A stretch of DNA of 64,000 bases from Ereboglobus sp. GTDB lineage: Bacteria > Verrucomicrobiota > Verrucomicrobiia > Opitutales > Opitutaceae. Shown one piece after another: positions 53,857 through 62,800 of the stretch. The DNA lies in NCBI GenBank assembly GCA_029974595.1, contig JARKRC010000063.1, positions 275,944 through 339,943 on the forward strand. The letters are read 5' to 3'. Under the pieces are notes generated by a model. That model searched no databases. It was not told the origin of the DNA and saw only the letters and a list, made by a program, of their open reading frames with translations. The translations under genes and the position numbers were made by a program. How positions within the stretch are numbered: the stretch's first letter is position 1; every line of letters starts with the position of its first letter.

Positions 53857-56800
53857 GTGATTCGTCACATCACACGTTTTTCCAAAAACACCAGCAGTCT
53901 GCCCGCATTTCTGGCCTTCGCATCCCTGTGGCTTGCCGCATTTGCGTTTGCGCCCGCGCGTGCAAAGGCGGCCCCGCCCGCCCCCGGCACGGAAATCGCG
54001 TCGCAGGCATTCCTTCATTATATCGATCCGATCCTTTTTATCGGACGCGAGACGCCCTCGAATATCGTCCGCGTCACGATCAACGGTCTTCCCAGTATCG
54101 ATTTGCAGCAGAATAACTCCGGCAATTACGCGCCGGGCACCTATTTCAGTTTTGTCCATGTCCTGAAAAACACCGGCAACACCGCCGGCACTTACACGAT
54201 TACTCCCGCGCTCGTCTCCGGAGCCGACTTTACGCCGCAGAACCTCGGCCTCTACATCGACAGCAATTTCAATTCCGCCGTGGACATCGGCGAGCCCCAG
54301 CTTCCGTTCGCCCCTTACACCGTCACTCTCCAGGCAGGCGAGACCCTGCAATTCATCATCGCGGGCCTCGTGCCCGCGACCGTGGACATGAGCGTCACGC
54401 CCGCGGGGCCGATGGCGCAGATCCGCGTCGGGGCGTCGCTCACCGAAACCGGCGCGACCGCGGTCAACACCGACATCGCGAAGGTTGACACCGCTCCGGG
54501 CGCCTCGGGCGAGTTCCAGTTTTTCAAATCCGTTTATCCGGCCAGCGCCGCGCGCGGCGACCTGATCACCTACACGCTTTACGGCACCAATAATTATCCC
54601 GCGCCTCTCAGCCCCATCACGGCCACGATCGACGGCGCGAGCGTCTCGCGCGTCATCGTCCGCGACCCGCTGCCCGGCAATATCGAACTCGTGGCGATCC
54701 TCGCCGCGAACGGAGCCACGCCGCTCTATCACATCAACGGCGCGCCATTCCATTCCTACGTGACCGCGCCGCCGTCGAACCTTTCGACGGTCGATGCCGT
54801 GGCGTATGCCTTCGATGAGATCGCGACGGGCGTCTCCCTCAGTGTTTCGTTCCGCGCCCGCATCGGCGCGCAGGCGACGGGCGGCATCGTCAACACGGCC
54901 TCGGTCTATTCGCTCCAGCCCGACCACACGCTGCTGGTCACCGCGTCGAATCCCGCCACCGTCACCATCCCGGCGACATCGCCCTTGGTTGAGTATTACG
55001 ACCAGCCCTATACCCGCGTCGTGCCCGCGTCGGGTATTTTCCAGCCGCTGCATGTGCAGGTCAATGCCGGCGCTTGCAACCAGCGTTCGGACGTGGCCGA
55101 GACCGTGATGGTCACGATCACCTCGCAGCTCACCGGCGACCGCGAGACCTACACCGCCACCGAGACCGGCCCGAATACGGGCGTTTTCCGCATCGATCCC
55201 TCGGTGCCCACGCAGGACGCCGCCTCGAATCCCGCGACCGCGGGCGACGGCATCATCCAGACCGTCCAGCGCGACGTGCTTACTGCGGAGGTTACCGATT
55301 GCTCCGGCGTCACGGTGCACACCGTCATCTACATCGACCCCTCCGGCATCGTTTATGACAGCCGCACAAACCGCCCGCTCGCCGGCGCGACAGTGCGCTT
55401 GATCAACGAGTCCGGCGTAGCGCCCCACGTTTATGACCAGGACGGCGTGTCCGAGATTTCGAGCGTCCAAGTCACGGGCGACGACGGCGTGTTCCGCTAT
55501 CCGAACATCCCGGCCGGTTCCTACCGCATCGAAATCACCCCGCCGGAAAACTACGCCTATCCGAGCGTGATCCCGCCCGTGTCGCAGCCCTCCGGACGCC
55601 GCATCGACGCCAACGGCTCCTACGGACGCACCTTCTTCATCAACAGCGCCATCGGAGCGGTCTTTATCGACATGCCCCTCGACACGACGGTCGGCACGGG
55701 TTTTGTCCTCGAAAAATCGGTCTCCCGCGAGACTGCCAGCATCGGCGATTCCGTCGTTTACACGCTGAAACTTTCCAACAACTCCGGCGCGTATTACCGC
55801 GGCTCGTTCATCGACGACCGCATGCCGCTGGGCTTCCGCTACGAGCCCGGCACCACGCGCCGCGACGGCGTCGCAGTGGCAGATCCCGCGGGCGGGGTGG
55901 GGCCGTTTCTGCGCTTCCCGATCGGCAGGCTTGAGGACGGCGAGAGCACGACCATCACCTACCGCGGCCGCCTCACGCCCGGCGCCGAGAAAGGCGACGG
56001 CATCAACACCGCGCAAGCCACCTCGCTCGGGCCCCCGGTGCTCACCTCGAACCGCGCGCAGGCCCGCGTGCGCCCAGAGGCCGGCATCTTCGATCCCGTG
56101 GCCGTCATCATCGGCACGGTCTTTGTCGATGCCAACCGCAACGACATTCAGGACCCGGGCGAGCCCGGCATCCCGGGCGTGCGCGTCGTGCTCGAAGACG
56201 GCACCTACGCCATCACCGATTCCGAGGGCCAATACAGCATCTACGGCCAGCGCGCCGTGGCGCACGTCCTCAAGCTCGACCCGCACACGCTCCCGCCGGG
56301 CGCGAAGCTCGGCGCGCAAAGCCCGCGATTCGCGGGCGACCCCGGTTCGCGTTTCGTGGACTTGAAGAGCTACGAGTTGCACAAGGCCAATTTCATGGTC
56401 GTCGAGCCCTCCGAGTCGCTCTACGAGGCGATCAAACTCCGCCGCAAGCAAACCGAGGCCTGGCAGCCCGAAATCGCCACCGCGCTTGCGACCACGTTCA
56501 ATGCCGACGGCACGCCGACGCTCATCACCGACCCGCAAAGCCGCGAGGCCGCGGGTGTCATCGGCTCGGGCCGCTCGCTGCCCGGCCCGTTTGAAAACGT
56601 GCTCCCTGCCGGCATGCTCACGCCGGGCAATTCCTCGCTCCCGCCGTCGCCCGTTTCCTCCGTTCCGCTTGTCGATCTCGAAATCGTGGCCGGAAGCCTT
56701 ACCGATGCGACCCCCGGCTTCATCGACCTGCGCCAGGGCGACACGCTGCCCTTCGACCGCGCCACCGTGCGCGTGAAAGGCGCGTCGCAGGCCAGGCTGG

Positions 56801-59800
56801 AACTGGTGGTCAACGGCACGCCCGTTCCCGATACGCGCATCGGCAAAGTCGTGCATCAGCGGCAGGCCGGTTTGCAGGCCGTCGAATACGTTGCCGTTTC
56901 CATGCGCCCCGGCGCCAACCGCCTCGAACTGGTGCAGCGCGACCTCTTCGGAAACATCCGCGAACGCTCGCAAATCGAGGTCGTCGCGCCCGACCGCATG
57001 GCGAAACTCGACCTGGCGTTTTCCTCGCTGGAACCCGTCGCCGACGGACGCACCCCGCTCGAAGTCCGCGTGACCGCCGTGGACGCCGCCGGCGTGCCCG
57101 TCACCGCCTCGCTTCCGCTCACCCTCGAAACCACGCTCGGACGCTGGGAGGTCGAGGACGCCAATCCGCGCGAACCCGGCGTGCAGGTTTTCATGAAGGA
57201 CGGCGCGGCGACCTTCCGCCTCATCCCACCCATCGAGCCGGGCGAGGCGCGCATCGTCATTTCCTCCGGCGTGATGAAGGCCGAGCGCCGTCTCGCGTTT
57301 CTGCCCGAGCTTCGCCCGATGATAGCCAGCGGCATCATCGAAGGCCGTTTCTCGTTGAACCGCCTCAGTTCCAGCGACCTCCTCCCGCTCAATCCCGACG
57401 ACACCTTTGAAAGCGAACTGCGCCAGTCCAGCGAGGTCGGCAACAACGGCACGATCTCCAGCCGCGCCGCCCTTTACCTGAAGGGCAAGATCAGCGGCCA
57501 GACGCTGCTCACCATCGCCTACGATTCCAACAAGCAGAAGGACGACACGCGCCTCTTTCGCGACATCGACCCCGACGCCTATTACCCCGTCTATGGCGAC
57601 TCCTCGGTAAAAGGCTACGACGCGCAATCCACCGGCAAGCTCTACGTGCGAATCGACAACAAGCGCTCCTTCCTGCTCCTCGGCGATTTCAACACCCGCG
57701 CCGAAAACGAGGCCCGCCAGCTCGGCGATTACAACCGCAGCTTTAACGGCATCCGCACCCAGCACGAAACCTCCCGCTTCAAGGGCGGACTCTGGGCCAG
57801 CAACGACAGCACCAAGCAAGTCATCCGCGAGTTCCCCGCCAACGGCACCTCCGGCCCCTACAACCTCTCCGCCGGCGAGGGCGTGCTCGGCAGCGAGACC
57901 GTCGAAATCATCGTGCGCGACCGCAACCAGCGCTCCGTCATCCTCAAGACCACGAAACTCACGCGCAACGTGGACTACGATTTCGAGCCCTTCTCGGGAC
58001 GCCTCCTCCTGCGCCGCCCCGTGGCCTCCGTGGACGAAAATTTCAACCCGCAGTCCATCCGCATCAATTATGAAGTCGATACGAACGGCCCCTCGTTCTG
58101 GGCTTACGGCGGAGACGCCCAAGTGAAGCTCAACAGCCGCTTCGAAATCGGCGGCTCCTTTGCCCGCGATGAAAACCCGGCCCAGCCCTACGACCTGAGG
58201 AGCTTCAACACCACCGTCAACGTCGGCGCCAACACCTATTTCATCTTCGAAGGCGCGCGCAGCGACTCGTTCCTCAAGCCCGAGGATGCCGGGAGCGTCG
58301 TCGGTTACGCGGGCCGCGTCGATCTGCGCCACAAGTCCGAAAAGACCGAGGCGCGCGCCTATTTCGGCAAGGCCGAGGACACCTTCAACAACCCGTCCTC
58401 CACGATCAACGCCGGACGCTCCGAGGGCTCCGCCAAGATCACCCACCAGCTCATGCCCCGCGTGCAGCTCGTGACCGAGGGCATCTACAGCGAGGATCTC
58501 GCCAGCGCCGCCAATCTCAAGGGCGTGCGCACCGATGCCGCCTACACTTTCCAGAACCAAGTGCGCGTCACCTTCGGCGGACGCTACAGCATCGAGACGC
58601 AGGCTCCGGCCAATCCCGGCCCGCACGCTGCCGACACGCCGCTCACTGTCCGCAGCCTCCGCCTCCGCGTCGACACGCCCTTGCCCTGGCTCCCGCAGGC
58701 CTCCGTCTTCGGCGAATACGAGCAGGACATCATCAAGTCCGAGCAGCGCGTCATCGCCGCCGGCGGCTCCTACCAGGTCAGCACCAAGACCCGCCTCTAC
58801 GCCCGCCACGAATTCCTCTCCTCGCTCGGCAGCGATTTCGAGTTGAACACCGGCCAGCGCAACAACCGCACCCTCCTCGGCATCGAGACCGAATACCTGC
58901 GCGACGCCTATTTCTACAACGAATACCGCGTGCTCGACGCCATCGACGGCGGCCAGGCCGAGGCCTCCACCGGCCTCCGCAACGTCTGGAATGTCGCCGA
59001 GGGACTCCGCCTCAACACGACCTTCGAGCGCATCACGCCCGTCGGCGGCGCCTCCGACAACGAATCCACCGCCGCCACCATCGCCGCTGACTACACGCGC
59101 CCCGCCGACTGGAAGGCCACCGGACGCCTCGAAGGCCGCTGGTCAAACAGCAGCGACAACTACCTCGGCACCCTCGGCTATGCCCGCAAGCTCACCGACG
59201 AGTGGACATTCCTCGGACGTTCCATCCTCAACACCCAGATCCAGAGCGGCGGTGGCAGTGGCTCCGGCGGTTCCGGCATCGTCACGCCCGACCTCTGGCA
59301 GGGCCGCGTCCTCGCCGGCTTCGCGTGGAGGCAAAGGGAAAAGGACATCTGGAACGCCCTTGTCCGTTACGAATACAAATACGAAAGCGGCTCCACCATC
59401 CTCGGCGACGCCGGCATGCGCCGCCAGGTTCACACCATCGCCACCAGCGTCAATTACCAGCCCGGCACCCGCTGGATATTCTCCGGCCACTACGCCGGCA
59501 AATACGTGATGGAGTCCGATACCTACGGCCACACCAACTACGGCGCGCACCTCGTTGCCGCGCGCGCCATCTTCGAAATCAACCCGAAATGGGACGCCGG
59601 CCTCGGCGTCGCCTGCATGTTCTCCGATTCGATGCACAATGTCCGCTACGCCATCGGCCCCGAAATCGGACGCATCTTCACCCGGAACGTGCGCATCGGC
59701 CTCGGCTACAACCTTGTCGGCTTCACCGACCGCGACTTCGATGCCGCGAGCACCTCGCACGGCCTCTTCCTGAGCCTGCGCATCAAGTTCGACGAAAACC

Positions 59801-59844
59801 TCTTCAAATGGGCCAGCTTCAAGAAAACGGAGGATGCACGATGA
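53857..59844 (+). CDS. Giant outer-membrane protein: DUF11/SdrD-B-like ectodomain fused to a beta-barrel-like C-terminus
   Basis: About 1995 residues from GTG 53857; no ATG is available, and a TTG at 53824 lies inside a hairpin. Signal: SLPAFLAFASLWLAAFAFAP. Approximate order: DUF11-like domains (40-380); a domain with VNAGACNQRSDVAETV and DCSGVTVHTV (400-490); a carboxypeptidase-regulatory-like fold with IVYDSRTNRPLAGATVRLIN and GDDGVFRYPNIPAGSYRIEI (about 500-590); a DUF11 domain (FVLEKSVSRETASIGDSVVY, about 617-720); an SdrD-B-like domain (GTVFVDANRNDIQDPGEPGI, about 750-850); an invasin-like Ig region near 1050-1160; then from YYPVYGDSSVKGYDAQSTGK (about 1237) a long series of alternating amphipathic strands to the end. 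This fits an outer-membrane barrel, though the terminal KTEDAR is not the usual aromatic signal. Overlaps the next gene by ATGA. Function undescribed as far as I know; anchoring or secretion of the DUF11 proteins is the inference. Confidence 0.8.
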   Translation: MIRHITRFSKNTSSLPAFLAFASLWLAAFAFAPARAKAAPPAPGTEIASQAFLHYIDPILFIGRETPSNIVRVTINGLPSIDLQQNNSGNYAPGTYFSFVHVLKNTGNTAGTYTITPALVSGADFTPQNLGLYIDSNFNSAVDIGEPQLPFAPYTVTLQAGETLQFIIAGLVPATVDMSVTPAGPMAQIRVGASLTETGATAVNTDIAKVDTAPGASGEFQFFKSVYPASAARGDLITYTLYGTNNYPAPLSPITATIDGASVSRVIVRDPLPGNIELVAILAANGATPLYHINGAPFHSYVTAPPSNLSTVDAVAYAFDEIATGVSLSVSFRARIGAQATGGIVNTASVYSLQPDHTLLVTASNPATVTIPATSPLVEYYDQPYTRVVPASGIFQPLHVQVNAGACNQRSDVAETVMVTITSQLTGDRETYTATETGPNTGVFRIDPSVPTQDAASNPATAGDGIIQTVQRDVLTAEVTDCSGVTVHTVIYIDPSGIVYDSRTNRPLAGATVRLINESGVAPHVYDQDGVSEISSVQVTGDDGVFRYPNIPAGSYRIEITPPENYAYPSVIPPVSQPSGRRIDANGSYGRTFFINSAIGAVFIDMPLDTTVGTGFVLEKSVSRETASIGDSVVYTLKLSNNSGAYYRGSFIDDRMPLGFRYEPGTTRRDGVAVADPAGGVGPFLRFPIGRLEDGESTTITYRGRLTPGAEKGDGINTAQATSLGPPVLTSNRAQARVRPEAGIFDPVAVIIGTVFVDANRNDIQDPGEPGIPGVRVVLEDGTYAITDSEGQYSIYGQRAVAHVLKLDPHTLPPGAKLGAQSPRFAGDPGSRFVDLKSYELHKANFMVVEPSESLYEAIKLRRKQTEAWQPEIATALATTFNADGTPTLITDPQSREAAGVIGSGRSLPGPFENVLPAGMLTPGNSSLPPSPVSSVPLVDLEIVAGSLTDATPGFIDLRQGDTLPFDRATVRVKGASQARLELVVNGTPVPDTRIGKVVHQRQAGLQAVEYVAVSMRPGANRLELVQRDLFGNIRERSQIEVVAPDRMAKLDLAFSSLEPVADGRTPLEVRVTAVDAAGVPVTASLPLTLETTLGRWEVEDANPREPGVQVFMKDGAATFRLIPPIEPGEARIVISSGVMKAERRLAFLPELRPMIASGIIEGRFSLNRLSSSDLLPLNPDDTFESELRQSSEVGNNGTISSRAALYLKGKISGQTLLTIAYDSNKQKDDTRLFRDIDPDAYYPVYGDSSVKGYDAQSTGKLYVRIDNKRSFLLLGDFNTRAENEARQLGDYNRSFNGIRTQHETSRFKGGLWASNDSTKQVIREFPANGTSGPYNLSAGEGVLGSETVEIIVRDRNQRSVILKTTKLTRNVDYDFEPFSGRLLLRRPVASVDENFNPQSIRINYEVDTNGPSFWAYGGDAQVKLNSRFEIGGSFARDENPAQPYDLRSFNTTVNVGANTYFIFEGARSDSFLKPEDAGSVVGYAGRVDLRHKSEKTEARAYFGKAEDTFNNPSSTINAGRSEGSAKITHQLMPRVQLVTEGIYSEDLASAANLKGVRTDAAYTFQNQVRVTFGGRYSIETQAPANPGPHAADTPLTVRSLRLRVDTPLPWLPQASVFGEYEQDIIKSEQRVIAAGGSYQVSTKTRLYARHEFLSSLGSDFELNTGQRNNRTLLGIETEYLRDAYFYNEYRVLDAIDGGQAEASTGLRNVWNVAEGLRLNTTFERITPVGGASDNESTAATIAADYTRPADWKATGRLEGRWSNSSDNYLGTLGYARKLTDEWTFLGRSILNTQIQSGGGSGSGGSGIVTPDLWQGRVLAGFAWRQREKDIWNALVRYEYKYESGSTILGDAGMRRQVHTIATSVNYQPGTRWIFSGHYAGKYVMESDTYGHTNYGAHLVAARAIFEINPKWDAGLGVACMFSDSMHNVRYAIGPEIGRIFTRNVRIGLGYNLVGFTDRDFDAASTSHGLFLSLRIKFDENLFKWASFKKTEDAR

Positions 59845-62800
59845 CACACGCTCATGCAGATCAGACATCCCGCCTTCCATCCCAACCCGCGCGCCCCGGC
59901 CGCCCGCGTTTCCTCCTGCCGGTGCTCCTCGTCGCCCTGCTCGGCGTCATTCCGTCGCTCGTCCGCGCCCAAGCGGTCATCGCCGCGCCCTCGACCACTT
60001 TTACGCCTGCCGATTCCAGCCGCACATGGATGGATGCCGGCGGCACATGGAACGGCACGACCCTCACCGATGCCGGCGACACGTTTACGGTGACATGGAC
60101 GAACAGCGGCACCAGCCCCGCCTACAGTTTTACCCTGCCGTCCATCACGCTGCCTGCGAATTTTAATTATACGACAACAGGAGGCGCGATGTCGCTGACC
60201 TACAGCGGCACGGGCGTGGCGCCGACGAACGTCACGGCCACGCAGGCCGGCACGACGCTTACGCCCACGCTGACCCCTGCCGCCTACACGCTGGATGCGG
60301 GCGCATCCATCACGCTCACCTACCGCGTCCAGGCCGCCGCGGGCGTTGGCACAGGCTCTTATACGGTTTCCTACGGCGCGGCTCAGTGGGCCTTGACGTC
60401 CGGCGGCACGGTTAACCAGAGCGCTCCCGGCGCGACGCAGCCCGTGCAGGTGCGTGCGGGCGCGGCTTCCATGACCATGACGCCCGTCCAGCAAACCAAG
60501 GCCGTCGGTCAGAACGCCGTTTTCACAGTCACGGTCGAGAACACGGGTATTGGCGGGCTCTTTGACGTTACCATTAACGATTCCGTACTCCAAAACCTTC
60601 AATTCGTCAGCATCACGAAAGTCGCGCCAACGCGCGCGGCCACGCCTATCGGCCAGGGCCTCAATCTGCCTTATTTGGCTCCGGGCGAGAAATTCGTCGC
60701 CGAGATCACCGCGACCGTTCTCGCCTGCGGCACGATCACCAACACTGTCACGAGCACCAACCGCGCCACGGCGTCATCCTCCGTCACGGCGTCCGTGCAG
60801 ATCGATTTGAAAGTGCCGCTCGTCCAATACGAGCCGCCGGATATCACGCTCCATTATAATAACGGAGTTCTGGTGACGATTCCCATAACGAACGCCGGCC
60901 TCGGCAACGCCAAGTCGTTCAGGCTGCAAACCACGCTCAACAATTTCCCGCTGCAGGTCGCCAACGTCGCCTCGGGCTGGACTTACAGCGCGGGCACCTT
61001 CACCTACACCGCCGGCACCATTCCCAAGGACGGCGGTTCCGCGACGCTCACCTTCGAGGTCCGCAGCAGCGATCCTTGCAATGTGAACGCCGCCCGCATG
61101 ATCGAATACGTGGCGCGCTACACCAACGATTGCGGCGACGACTATTACATACCCGTCAAGGATCAGATCGTGAATCCGCCCACGGATCTGCCCGCGCTTT
61201 CCCTCACGAAAGCCGTCGTTGGAACGGATCTCGGGCGCATCGCGGTCGCGAAGGCAGGCAGCTATACCTTGACACTTTCCGCTGCCAACATCGCCAACAT
61301 CACCACGGGCACTGTCACCGTCACCGATACGCTGCCCACCCAGATAGAATATCTCAGCCACTCGGCTTCGGCAGGCGCCGGCATCACGAGCGACTACGCC
61401 GCCGCTACGCGCACCGTCACGTGGAATGTTCCGACGAGCCTTCTCAGCGCGACCCGCACACTCACCATCAATTTTAACGTCAAAACTGACCCCTGCCTTG
61501 CCGGGCAGACCGCGACCAACACGGCCCAAACGAACCTCGTCACCACCAACCGCAGTTGCACGCTGCAAGAGTCGGCGGCTGCATCCTTCCTCATCACCAA
61601 CAACCCCGAAACCACCGCCAACCAATACCTGAGCGTCACAGGCAGTCCGACTGGCGGCATTTACGAAGCGGGCAATGCCGACGCGGGGACGTTGGGCACG
61701 CGCGATCCCGGCGAAGGCGAGTTCATTCCCCTTCTGGCGCGGTATGAGTTTGGCTCCGCCTATCCCGGCACATGGGCCGGTTCCATTTATACCGACAGCT
61801 TCGGCGGCATCACCCAGATGTCCTTGGCGAATCGCGATGGCTCCCAATCCGGCATCGAATACCGCTATCAGATCGGCGGCGGAGGCTGGAGCACTTGGGC
61901 TTCGGTTCCGTTCGCTTCCGTCACGCTCCAGAATCCCGGCTTCCGGATGGACCTCGGTTTTCTCACGACCGCGACCGGCGGAGATGCCGTCGCCGGCAAA
62001 TCGGTCGAGTTCCGCTACTCCGTCACCGCCACCGACGCCGCCGTGACCACCGCGCCGCTTCCTCGCAACGTCACTCATGTCACCCAGCTTGATCTTGCCA
62101 ATGCCACGTCGGGCGGCAGCGGCTGCCCGCAGGATATCAAAAGCCGTTTCACCCAAGGCGTATTCTATGCCATTGGCCGGGCCGTCGCCAACATCAGCAT
62201 AGGCCCGTCGAACGCTTCCGTCAACGCGCTCGAAATCTGCAAGGACGAGCTCTTCACCATCACCGTTTCCAACGCCAACGCCAAACAGGCGCGCGACATC
62301 CTCGTCACCCTTCTCAACAGCAGCAGCGACTACACCTACGATACCAGCTACACCCCTGTTTATGGCGGCGTTTTCACTTCCGGCAACATCACCTACGACG
62401 CCAACGGTGGCAGCAATCCCACCTTCGCCTACACCGGCGCCTCCCTCACTGGAAACGGCACCATTCAGGTCCGCCTCCGCCGCAAAATCACCGGTGACGT
62501 GACACCGCGCGCGATCAGCGCCCGCGTCGATTACGATTCATGGGACACCGTCGTGGATGATCCGGCTTCCAATCGCGCTTACACCGCCGCCGCCTCGTGG
62601 ACGCCGTATGCCATCCGCCAGGCCAAGCTCGCCGTCACTGTCACGCCCGGCCAGATCACCGTCACCGGCACCAGCGCCGAATACTCCATCTACGTCATCA
62701 ACACCGATGCCGGCACCGCATGGAACGCGCAGCTCACGAACACGCTTCCCCTGGGCATCACCGTGGATGAGGCCGCCACCAACGCCCTCAACACCGCGCC

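Noticed and set aside
53758-58809. Very long open frame (1683 codons) on the minus strand opposite the barrel gene
   Set aside because: It is an antisense shadow of GC-biased codons; it has no recognisable domain, while the plus strand gives a clear exported multi-domain protein with signal peptide and ATGA coupling to the next gene.
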